Positions 34,920-42,750 of a stretch of 64,000 bases of DNA are shown one piece after another (within the stretch, counting starts at the first letter, position 1; every line of letters starts with the position of its first letter). Below the pieces are notes generated by a model. The model saw only the letters and a program-made list of their open reading frames with translations. It ran no database searches and had not been told where the DNA came from. Source of the stretch: Microbacterium cremeum (GTDB taxonomy: Bacteria; Actinomycetota; Actinomycetes; Actinomycetales; Microbacteriaceae); NCBI RefSeq assembly GCF_015277855.1, contig NZ_CP063812.1, positions 2,170,001-2,234,000 of the forward strand. Direction: 5' to 3'. A program made the position numbers and the translations under genes.

Positions 34920-35870
34920 GTGGAGTTCTCGTTCGAGATGCCGATCGCGGCGTTCACCTTTCTGTTCGTCGGCATCCTCCTCGCTGTTCCCGCGGTCGCA
35001 CTGGTTGCGACGCGCGGACCCGCTTATGGCCACACGCGCGCTCACGCGTACTCCGTGCGTGCCAGGCTCCCGTTCGGATCCGAACTGACAGCGGGCAAGG
35101 TGGCGTCACGCCTGAGAACGCAGATGCGAGCCAACATGTGGGCGTTGCTCGGTGTGATGGCAGTGACAGGCCTGCTGCTCCTCAACCCGGGAGTCGTGGC
35201 GTCGCCGCAGGTGATCTGGGTGGTGACCGTCACGATGCTGATGTGCGCACTGAGCGCAACGGCAGTGGTCGTGAACGTGCGGGGTCAGCTGTTCGAAGTC
35301 GCGCCGGCGGCTCCGCGGGTCGCGCACGTTCGCGACCTCACGATCCGGGACTACCTGCAGCCCTGGCGACGTCTCCCCGCGCCACTCCTGCTCGTCGCCG
35401 CAGCAGGGTCGGTGGTGCTCTTCGGCGCAGGCGAAGCGGGCGGGCTCTGGCGTGCCCCCTCGATGGCCGCGGTCCTCATCTACTCCTCGATGGCACTCGC
35501 CCTGGTCGTCGCGGTGGGAACGCGAGTGATCGAGGCTCGCGTGCTCGCGCAGCCACGGCGCGCGCACGACGAACTCGAGCTGGCGTGGAACGACATCTTC
35601 CGCGCGGACACGCTCGGGGCGTTGCGCATGTCCACGGCGGTGACGGCCTGGCTGCCGCTCGGACTGTCCGCGTCATTCCTCATCTTCCAGGCCGTATCGG
35701 CGACTGAGCCGACAGTGGTCACCTTCCTGCAGCAGTTCCCGTGGTGGGGAGTGTGCGTTCTGCAGGCGCTTCTGCCCTTGGGGCAGGGAACGATGCCCGC
35801 GGCGCTCTATCCTCCGCCCCTGCGCTCGAACGTCCCGCCGTATCCGATCGCCATGGGAGGCCCGGCATGA
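34920..35870 (+). CDS. hypothetical multi-pass membrane protein
   Basis: I do not recognise a family. The 316 residues form about six to seven membrane helices (roughly 8-30, 68-88, 95-117, 155-172, 182-205, 240-262 and 270-290) and no obvious catalytic motif. A small basic cytoplasmic loop carries RARLPFGSELTAG. The GTG at 34920 fits a leaderless transcript; ATG 34938 is an alternative. The stop overlaps the GntR regulator start by 4 bases, so the two form one operon. The pairing with a YtrA-type regulator suggests an envelope-stress or transport role, but this is inference only. Confidence 0.7.
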   Translation: MEFSFEMPIAAFTFLFVGILLAVPAVALVATRGPAYGHTRAHAYSVRARLPFGSELTAGKVASRLRTQMRANMWALLGVMAVTGLLLLNPGVVASPQVIWVVTVTMLMCALSATAVVVNVRGQLFEVAPAAPRVAHVRDLTIRDYLQPWRRLPAPLLLVAAAGSVVLFGAGEAGGLWRAPSMAAVLIYSSMALALVVAVGTRVIEARVLAQPRRAHDELELAWNDIFRADTLGALRMSTAVTAWLPLGLSASFLIFQAVSATEPTVVTFLQQFPWWGVCVLQALLPLGQGTMPAALYPPPLRSNVPPYPIAMGGPA

Positions 35871-36238
35871 TCCTCATCGACCCGTCGTCCGCGGTCCCGC
35901 CGTTCGAGCAGCTTCGCAGCCAGGTGCTGGATGCGGTGACCACGGGTGAGCTGGCTCCGGGCCAGCGCCTGCCCACCGTCCGCCGCCTCGCCGACGACCT
36001 CGGGGTCGCACCGGGCACGGTCGCTCGCGCGTACCGCGAGCTCGAGGCGTCCGGCATCATCGAGACCCGCGGACGCAACGGCACGTTCGTCGCGTTCGAC
36101 GCCGACCCCGCCCGCCAGCAGCTGCAACGTGCCGCCGCCGCGTTCGCCGCACAGGTGCGCGACCTGCGCCTCGACACCGACGAGGCGCTCGCGGTGGTGA
36201 CGGCCGCCCTGCGCTCGCCCGACACGACCACCGCGTGA
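35867..36238 (+). CDS. GntR-family regulator (YtrA subfamily)
   Basis: Short regulator of 123 residues with an N-terminal winged helix (about 8-75: PPFEQLRSQVLDAVTTGELAPGQRLPTVRRLADDL, landmarks GQRLPTVRRLA and VAPGTVARAYRELE). A helical tail of only about 45 residues follows. That truncated effector part defines the YtrA subfamily, whose members usually repress their own operon and respond to cell-envelope-active compounds. The ATG overlaps the membrane-protein stop (ATGA). A perfect TGACA/TGTCA palindrome at the operon promoter is the likely operator. It converges on murG with 13 bases between. Confidence 0.85.
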   Translation: MILIDPSSAVPPFEQLRSQVLDAVTTGELAPGQRLPTVRRLADDLGVAPGTVARAYRELEASGIIETRGRNGTFVAFDADPARQQLQRAAAAFAAQVRDLRLDTDEALAVVTAALRSPDTTTA

Positions 36239-36251
36239 GGATCGCGACGCG

Positions 36252-37340
36252 TCAGCGTCGTGCGAGGGCCTCGTCGATCATCGCGACGACGTTTTCGGTT
36301 CCGGTGCGGGTGCCGACGGATGCCGCGGCCTCGGCCATGCGGGCGCGCGCCGTCTCGTCGGCCAGCAGCGGCACGACCTCGGACCGCACGCGGGCACCCG
36401 TGAACTCGGCATCCGGGATCAGCACCGCCGCTCCGGCGCGCACCGCGGACGCCGCATTGAGCGCCTGCTCGCCGTTGCCCACCGCGTACGGCACGTACAC
36501 CGCGGGGATTCCCAGCGCGCTGATCTCGCTCACGGTGGCGGCGCCCGCGCGCGAGACGACGACGTCCGCGAGCGCGAACGCGAGGTCCATGCGGTCGAGG
36601 TAGCGCCGCACGGCGTAGCCGTCGGCGGCGGGATCGGCCAGTTCCAATCGTTCGCCCGTGGCGTGCAGCAGCTGCCAGCCGGCGGCGAGCACATCGCGCC
36701 AGGCGGCGTCGTGCCCCTCGCCGAACGCCTCGTTCAGCCGCCGTGCGCCCAGCGAGCCTCCGAAGACGAGGAGCACGGGGTGCGACGCGTCGAGCCCGAA
36801 GTGCTCGGCCGCCTCGGCGCGCAGCGCCTGTCGGTCGAGCGTCACGATCTCGCGGCGCAGCGGCATCCCCACGACCCTCGATCGACGCAGCGGCGTGCCC
36901 TCGAAGGCGACCCCGACACCGGCGGCGCGGCGCGCCCCGAGGATGTTCGCGAGCCCCGGGCGGGCGTTGGCCTCGTGGACGACGACCGGCACCCGTTCGC
37001 GGCGTGCGGCGACATACGCCGGGGCCGACGCGTAGCCGCCGAAGCCGACGACGACGTCGACGCTCCGGGAGGCGATGTGGGCGCGGACCTGCCCGATGGC
37101 TCGGCGGAACCGTGCCGGGAACGCCACGGCGGCCCGGTTCGGCCGCCTCGGGAACGGCACCTTGTCGACGATGAGCAGCTCGTACCCGCGCTCGGGGACG
37201 AGCCGGGACTCGAGGCCCTCGCGCGTGCCGAGCACGAGGACCTCGGCGCCGGGGTCGCGGTCGCGCAGTGCGTCGGCGACAGCGAGAAGCGGGTTGACGT
37301 GGCCGGCGGTGCCACCGCCGGCGAGGAGATACGTCGTCAC
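36252..37340 (-). CDS. murG: UDP-GlcNAc:undecaprenyl-P-P-MurNAc-pentapeptide GlcNAc transferase
   Basis: Peripheral membrane glycosyltransferase that turns lipid I into lipid II, 362 residues. The donor loop GGGTAGHVNPLLAVADAL opens the protein; GFGGYASAPAYVAAR, HEANARPGLAN and VSRAGAATVSEI are also visible. The GTG start has TAGGCT exactly 6 bases upstream, so murG can be transcribed on its own as well as by read-through from ftsW. The next gene downstream is on the opposite strand, so murG ends the upper dcw unit. Confidence 0.96.
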   Translation of the reverse strand: MTTYLLAGGGTAGHVNPLLAVADALRDRDPGAEVLVLGTREGLESRLVPERGYELLIVDKVPFPRRPNRAAVAFPARFRRAIGQVRAHIASRSVDVVVGFGGYASAPAYVAARRERVPVVVHEANARPGLANILGARRAAGVGVAFEGTPLRRSRVVGMPLRREIVTLDRQALRAEAAEHFGLDASHPVLLVFGGSLGARRLNEAFGEGHDAAWRDVLAAGWQLLHATGERLELADPAADGYAVRRYLDRMDLAFALADVVVSRAGAATVSEISALGIPAVYVPYAVGNGEQALNAASAVRAGAAVLIPDAEFTGARVRSEVVPLLADETARARMAEAAASVGTRTGTENVVAMIDEALARR

Positions 37341-37346
37341 TCCCCG

Positions 37347-37352
37347 AGCCTA
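37347..37352 (-). promoter_or_regulatory. -10 box of murG
   Basis: TAGGCT on the minus strand, with a 6-base gap to the GTG at 37340, inside the ftsW-murG spacer. Leaderless-type promoter. Confidence 0.5.
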
Positions 37353-37396
37353 TCCGGCGCGAGGGCACGGGTTCGGAGAACTCGGGGCGCCGGGGG

Positions 37397-38677
37397 TCAG
37401 CGGGGAGCCGGACGGGGTGCCGCACGACGACGGCGCGCGGCGGCCGCGTCGATCGACGCCTGACGCCGGGCGACGGCGTCGGGCAGAGTCCGGGTGAACG
37501 CCAGCAGCACGCCGGACGCCACCAGCACCGACAGCAGCGAGGTGCCGCCCTGCGACATGAACGGCAGCGGCACGCCCAGCACCGGGAACACCCGCAGCAC
37601 CACACCGATGTTGATGAGCGCCTGCCCGACGACCCACACGGTGATGCCGCCCGCGGCGATGCGGACGAACGGGTCGTCGGTCTTGCGGATGACGTGGAAC
37701 GCGCCGACCGCGTACAGCGCGAACAGCGTCAGCACCACGGCGCAGCCGATGAGACCGAGCTCCTCGCCCACCACCGCGAAGATGTAGTCGTTCGCGATCG
37801 CCGGGAGCCAGTCGTACTTCTCGCGGGAGTTGCCGAGCCCGAGCCCGAAGATCCCGCCGTTGGCGAGGCCCCAGATGCCGTGCAGCGGCTGGTAGCAGTC
37901 GTTGTAGTAGTCGTCGAGGCAGTTGGGGTTCAGGAAGCTCATGAACCGCCGCATGCGGTCGGGGCTCGTGACCGCGAGCACCGCGACCGCGGCCGCGGCG
38001 AGGATCGCGGGCAGCACGAAGATCCGGAGCTTGACGCCCGAGAAGTACAGGGCGCCGAGCACGAGCAGGACGAGCACCATCGCGGTGCCGAGGTCGTGCC
38101 CTGCGAGCACCGTCGCGATGGCCAGGCCCGCGACGGGCACGAGCGGGATGAACACGTGCTGCCACTTCGTCAGCAGCGTGCGCTTGCGGAACAGCACGAA
38201 TGCCACCCACAGGGCGAGGCCGAGCTTGAGGAACTCCGACGGCTGCGCCTGGAAGCCGGCGATCACGATCCAGTTGCGGTTGCCGTCGCTGGCATTCCCG
38301 AGCGGCGTGAACACGAGCAGCTGGAACGCGACGCCGAAGATGAGCGCGGGCCACGCGATCCTCTTCCAGAACGACACCGGCAGCCGGCTCGCGATGAACA
38401 TCAGCGGGACGCCGATCGCGGCGAACACCATCTGCTTCACCGCGGCGTCCCACGGCGCCTCGCCATCGGCGGTCGCAGTCGCCGACGTCGCCGAGAGCAC
38501 CATCACCAGGCCGAAGACCGTCAGCAGCAGCGCCGTCGATGCGATGAGCAGGAACTCGCTGGGCACCGGGGCGAGGACGCGCCCGAGATTCACGCGCGCA
38601 GCGAGACCCCGGCCTCCTCGGCCCGGCTCGGGCTCAGTGCCCCCGGCGGGTCGGATCCGCGGCTGCGTCGTCGTCAT
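37397..38677 (-). CDS. ftsW: SEDS-family peptidoglycan polymerase FtsW
   Basis: Septal glycan polymerase that works with the FtsI transpeptidase, 426 residues with ten helices. The large periplasmic loop (about 225-290) and the SEDS blocks QAQPSEFLKLGLALW and LLPFMSQGGTS-like VPLPFMSQGGTSLLSVL are visible. The basic, arginine-rich C-terminus (ARRRRAAPRPAPR) is cytoplasmic. The ATG lies 44 bases inside the murD reading frame, an unusually long overlap for neighbouring dcw genes. Confidence 0.95.
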   Translation of the reverse strand: MTTTQPRIRPAGGTEPEPGRGGRGLAARVNLGRVLAPVPSEFLLIASTALLLTVFGLVMVLSATSATATADGEAPWDAAVKQMVFAAIGVPLMFIASRLPVSFWKRIAWPALIFGVAFQLLVFTPLGNASDGNRNWIVIAGFQAQPSEFLKLGLALWVAFVLFRKRTLLTKWQHVFIPLVPVAGLAIATVLAGHDLGTAMVLVLLVLGALYFSGVKLRIFVLPAILAAAAVAVLAVTSPDRMRRFMSFLNPNCLDDYYNDCYQPLHGIWGLANGGIFGLGLGNSREKYDWLPAIANDYIFAVVGEELGLIGCAVVLTLFALYAVGAFHVIRKTDDPFVRIAAGGITVWVVGQALINIGVVLRVFPVLGVPLPFMSQGGTSLLSVLVASGVLLAFTRTLPDAVARRQASIDAAAARRRRAAPRPAPR

Positions 38678-40205
38678 CGCCCGCCCCCGTTCCGATCCGT
38701 TGCCTCACCGCCGCCGCGAATCTCTCGCCGCGGTCGGCGTAGGACGCGAACTGGTCGAAGGATGCCGCGGCGGGGGCGAGCAGTACGACGTCCCCGTCAC
38801 GCGCCACCCCGGCCGCCAGCTCGACGACCCGCGCCATGACCTCTTCAGTCTCATCGGCGTCCACCTCGAACACCGGCACCGCGGGCGCGTGTCGTGAGAA
38901 CGCCGACATCACGACCTCGCGCTCGGAGCCGATGACGATGGCGGCCTTCGCCTGTGCGCCGCGGCCCGCGACGAGGTCTGCGATGTCGACGCCCTTGAGG
39001 AGGCCGCCCACCACCCAGACGGCCCCGGGGTACGCGGCGAGCGACGAGGCGGCGGCGTGCGGGTTCGTCGCCTTGGAGTCGTCGACCCAGGTGATGCCCT
39101 CGTGCCGCGCGACGACCTCGATGCGGTGCGGGTCGAGACGGAAGCCGCGCAGCGCGTCGCGGATGGCGGCCGGCGCGACGTCGAGCGACCGCGCGAGTGC
39201 GGCGGCGGCGAGGATGTTCGAGACGATGTGCGGGGCGGCGAGGCCGAGCTGCTGGAGCTCCTCGACCGTCGTGAGCTCGAGGGCGCTGGTGCGGCGATCC
39301 TCGAGGAAGGCCCGGTCGACGACGAGACCCTCGACGACACCGAGATCACTGGGCCCCGGCACGCCCAGGTCGAAGCCGATGGCGCGCGCCCCCTCGACGA
39401 CGTCGGCGTCCTCGACCATGCGCTGGGTCGCGGCATCCGACTTGTTGTAAACGCACGCGACGCGCGTGTTGTCGTACACGTGCGCCTTGGCCTCACGGTA
39501 CGCCTCGAACGATCCGTGCCACTCGAGGTGGTCGTCGGCGAGGTTGAGGCACACCGCGGCGTGCGGCGACACCGGGGCGGGGCCTTCCTGCAGACCCAGA
39601 TACCAGAGCTGATGGCTCGAGAGCTCGACGACGAGCGCGTCGAACCCGGCCGGATCGCGCACGGCGTCGAGCACCGGCGTGCCGATGTTCCCGACGGGCG
39701 CGGCGCGGAGCCCGCCCGCGACGAGCATCGTCGCGGCGAGGCGCGTCGTGGTGGTCTTGCCGTTCGTGCCGGTGACGAGGATCCAGTCCGCCGGCGTGCC
39801 GTCGGCGCGCACGACTTTGTCGCGCACGCGCCACGCGAGCTCGACGTCGCCCCAGAGCGCGATGCCGGCCTCGCGAGCCCACGCGACGAGCGGATGCCGG
39901 GGCGCGAACCCGGGCGAGGCCACCACGACATCGGGGTCGAAGCCTCGGAGCTCCTCGGGCACGGAGTCGAGGGGTCCGGTCCACAGCCGCGCGCCGATCA
40001 CCGGCAGCAGGCGCGCGTACTCCTCATCGGCCCGCTCGGTCACGACGAGCACGTCGGCGCCGAGCTCTGCGAGCGTGTCGGCGACCGAGAATCCGGTGAC
40101 CGACAGGCCGAGCACGGCGACGCGCAGGCCCTTCCAGTCCGCGTGCCAGCTGGTGAGCGAGTCGAGCCGGGAGCCGCCCGCTCCGTCGCCTGCGACCGCG
40201 CTCAT
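38634..40205 (-). CDS. murD: UDP-N-acetylmuramoyl-L-alanine-D-glutamate ligase
   Basis: Adds D-glutamate to UDP-MurNAc-L-Ala, 523 residues. Visible motifs are the ATP loop VTGTNGKTTTTRLA, ELSSHQLWYL, LNLADDHLEWHGS and the C-terminal WVDDSKATNPHAA. The protein is longer than the 440-490 typical of MurD, mainly through the N-terminal 25 residues and a C-terminal acidic/arginine tail (DDDAAADPTRRGH) that overlaps ftsW. The ATG overlaps the mraY stop (ATGA), so the frame open further upstream is not used. Confidence 0.95.
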   Translation of the reverse strand: MSAVAGDGAGGSRLDSLTSWHADWKGLRVAVLGLSVTGFSVADTLAELGADVLVVTERADEEYARLLPVIGARLWTGPLDSVPEELRGFDPDVVVASPGFAPRHPLVAWAREAGIALWGDVELAWRVRDKVVRADGTPADWILVTGTNGKTTTTRLAATMLVAGGLRAAPVGNIGTPVLDAVRDPAGFDALVVELSSHQLWYLGLQEGPAPVSPHAAVCLNLADDHLEWHGSFEAYREAKAHVYDNTRVACVYNKSDAATQRMVEDADVVEGARAIGFDLGVPGPSDLGVVEGLVVDRAFLEDRRTSALELTTVEELQQLGLAAPHIVSNILAAAALARSLDVAPAAIRDALRGFRLDPHRIEVVARHEGITWVDDSKATNPHAAASSLAAYPGAVWVVGGLLKGVDIADLVAGRGAQAKAAIVIGSEREVVMSAFSRHAPAVPVFEVDADETEEVMARVVELAAGVARDGDVVLLAPAAASFDQFASYADRGERFAAAVRQRIGTGAGDDDDAAADPTRRGH

Positions 40206-41314
40206 GTCCGCGTCAGCCACTCGACGTAGAAGAACCCGACGCCGGACACTGCGAGAAGGCCGGCGATGATCCACATGCGCACCACGATGGTCACCTCGGA
40301 CCACCCTCGCATCTCGAGGTGGTGGTGGAACGGGCTCATGAGGAAGAGCCGCTTGCCGCGGGTGACCTTGAAGTAGAGGCGCTGCAGGATGACCGATCCG
40401 GGGGCGATCACGAAGACGCCCGCGACGAGGACCGCGAGCAGCTCGGTGCGGGTCAGGATCGCCATGGCGGCGAGGACGCCGCCGATCGCCATGGAGCCGA
40501 CGTCGCCCATGAAGACCTTCGCCTTCGGCGCGTTCCACCACAGGAAGCCGACGAGCGCGCCGACGAAGGATGCCGAGACGATGGCGAGGTCGAACGGGTC
40601 GCGGGTCGGGTAGCAGGCGGCCTTGGCCGCGGCGGCGGCCGCCTCGCTCCCCCAGCACGCCTGGTTGAACTGCCAGAACGCGATGAGGCTGTAGGCACCG
40701 GTGACGAAGATCGCCGCCCCTGCGGCGAGCCCGTCGAGGCCGTCGGTGACGTTGGTGCTGTTCGAGAAGGCCACGCCGATGAACGACACCCACGCGAGGT
40801 ACAGGATCCAGCCCGCGATGGCACCGAACGCCATGAACGACAGGGCTTCGACGTCGCGGAAGACCGAGATGTACGGTGACGCCGGCGTCTCGCCGTACCG
40901 GTTCGGCAGGTTCAGCGCCACCACGCCGAACGGGACGGTGACCGCGATCTGCCCGACGACCTTGCGCCAGCCGCTCAGGCCCATGAATTTCTGCTGGCGC
41001 ACCTTCATGTAGTCGTCGATGAATCCGACGACGCCGAGACCGACCATCATCCAGAGCACGAGCAGACCCGAGATGGTCGGCGGGTTGTTTCCGGTGTAGC
41101 CGCCCACGAGATAGCCGACGATCGTGCCGACGATGAAGATCGTGCCACCCATCGTGGGCGTGCCGCGCTTGGTCTGGTGGTTGGGGTTGCGGATGTCCTC
41201 CGGAGTGCGGATCACCTGCCCCCAGCCCCACTTGCGGAACAGCCGCAGGAAGACCGGCGTCAGGAAGAGCGTGAACGCCAGCGAGATCGCCGCCGCGGTC
41301 AGGAGTGATCTCAC
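40202..41314 (-). CDS. mraY: phospho-N-acetylmuramoyl-pentapeptide transferase
   Basis: Integral membrane enzyme that forms lipid I from UDP-MurNAc-pentapeptide and undecaprenyl phosphate. 370 residues, ten helices. Catalytic aspartates are visible in GFIDDYMK (about 118) and VTDGLDGLAAG (about 190), and the histidine-rich loop in MSPFHHHLEMRGW (about 325). Overlaps murF upstream and murD downstream by 4 bases each, so all three are translated as a coupled block. Confidence 0.96.
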   Translation of the reverse strand: MRSLLTAAAISLAFTLFLTPVFLRLFRKWGWGQVIRTPEDIRNPNHQTKRGTPTMGGTIFIVGTIVGYLVGGYTGNNPPTISGLLVLWMMVGLGVVGFIDDYMKVRQQKFMGLSGWRKVVGQIAVTVPFGVVALNLPNRYGETPASPYISVFRDVEALSFMAFGAIAGWILYLAWVSFIGVAFSNSTNVTDGLDGLAAGAAIFVTGAYSLIAFWQFNQACWGSEAAAAAAKAACYPTRDPFDLAIVSASFVGALVGFLWWNAPKAKVFMGDVGSMAIGGVLAAMAILTRTELLAVLVAGVFVIAPGSVILQRLYFKVTRGKRLFLMSPFHHHLEMRGWSEVTIVVRMWIIAGLLAVSGVGFFYVEWLTRT

Positions 41315-42726
41315 GAGAACGATTCTCCCAGACGATCGCCGAGGAACCGGAGCCCCACGGCGTTGGACGACTTCACCAGCACACGGTCGCCGTCGCGCAG
41401 CTCGCCGCGCAGGTACTCGAAGGCCTCATCGGCGGTCTCGAAGAAGACGGCCTCGTTGTCCCACGATCCCTGCGCCACGGCTTCGAGGTACATGCGGCGC
41501 GCCTCGGGTCCCACCACGACGATCCTCTGGATGCCGAGTCTGACTGCGAGCAGGCCCACGCGGTCGTGCTCCTCCTCGGCATGCTCGCCGAGCTCGGTCA
41601 TGGCGCCGAGCACCGCGACGGTGCGCTCGCCCGGCTGCGCGATCTGGGCGAGCGTGCGCAGCGCGGCGGCCATCGAGTCGGGACTGGCGTTGTAGGCGTC
41701 GTTGATGATCCGCACGCGGTCCGATCCGAGCGGCTGCATACGCCAGCGCTCGGCGATCTCGACGGTCTCGAGGCGTGCGACGGCGTCGGCGAGCGAGACG
41801 CCGAGCGTCGTCGCCGCCGCGATGGCGGCGAGGGCGTTCATGACGTGGTGCTCGCCGAGCACCCGCAGTCGCAGCGGAGACGACTCGCCGTCGGCGGTGA
41901 CCACGCAGGTGGTTCCGGATGCCGTGACCTCGACGTCGTCGGCGCGCACGTCGGTGGCCGCGGGGCCGCGCCCGAACCACCGCACCGCGGCATCGCGCTC
42001 CGCGGCGATCGGGGCCATCGAGGCCACGCGGGCGTCGTCCGCGTTGAGCACGGCGGTACCGCCCGAGTGCAGGGCCCGCACGAGCTCTGATTTGGCGTTC
42101 AAGGTCGCTTCGATGCCGCCGAATCCGGCGGCGTGCGCCATGCCGACCATCAGCACGACACCGACATCGGGCTCGACGAGTCCCGCGAGGCGTGCGATCT
42201 CACCGGGCGCGCTCGCACCGAACTCGCTCACGAGGAACCTCGTGCTCTCGGTGACCCGCAGCATCGTCAGGGGCGCGCCGACCTCGTTGTTGAACGAGGC
42301 CTTCGGCGCGACGGTCTCGCCTTCACCCTCGAGGATGCGGGCGAGCAGGTTCTTGGTGGTGGTCTTGCCGTTCGAGCCGGTGATCCCGACCACGCGCAGG
42401 TTCCCGCTCGCCTTCACCCGCGCGACGACCTCGCGCGCGAGGTCCGCGAGCGCGGCGACGGCGCTGGGCACCACGATCTGACTCACGGATGCCTCGACCG
42501 GCCGCTCGACGATCGCGAGGGCTGCGCCCTTCTCGACGGCGGCGTCGACGAACAGGTGCCCGTCGGTGTCTTCGCCGGGCTTGGCGACGAAGATGCCGCC
42601 CGGCTCGATGAGGCGTGAGTCGGTGTCGACGACGCCCGAGACGACCGTCTCGAGCGTGTCGTCGCCGGCCGGGCGCGCCTCGCCTGCGACGGCGTGGGCG
42701 ATCTGGGCGATGGTGAGCGCGATCAT
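41311..42726 (-). CDS. murF: UDP-MurNAc-tripeptide-D-alanyl-D-alanine ligase
   Basis: Adds D-Ala-D-Ala to the UDP-MurNAc-tripeptide, 471 residues. The Mur domain features are IFVAKPGEDTDGHLFVDAAVEKGA (N-terminal domain), the ATP loop GITGSNGKTTTKNLL, the NEVGAPLTMLR block and the DAYNASPDSM motif. In most actinobacterial dcw clusters murE precedes murF; here murF follows ftsI directly with a 24-base gap. Its ATG is preceded by a GGAG-like site (CCGGAGACCC). Confidence 0.96.
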   Translation of the reverse strand: MIALTIAQIAHAVAGEARPAGDDTLETVVSGVVDTDSRLIEPGGIFVAKPGEDTDGHLFVDAAVEKGAALAIVERPVEASVSQIVVPSAVAALADLAREVVARVKASGNLRVVGITGSNGKTTTKNLLARILEGEGETVAPKASFNNEVGAPLTMLRVTESTRFLVSEFGASAPGEIARLAGLVEPDVGVVLMVGMAHAAGFGGIEATLNAKSELVRALHSGGTAVLNADDARVASMAPIAAERDAAVRWFGRGPAATDVRADDVEVTASGTTCVVTADGESSPLRLRVLGEHHVMNALAAIAAATTLGVSLADAVARLETVEIAERWRMQPLGSDRVRIINDAYNASPDSMAAALRTLAQIAQPGERTVAVLGAMTELGEHAEEEHDRVGLLAVRLGIQRIVVVGPEARRMYLEAVAQGSWDNEAVFFETADEAFEYLRGELRDGDRVLVKSSNAVGLRFLGDRLGESFS

Positions 42727-42750
42727 GGGTCTCCGGCCGGTTCGGGGAGC

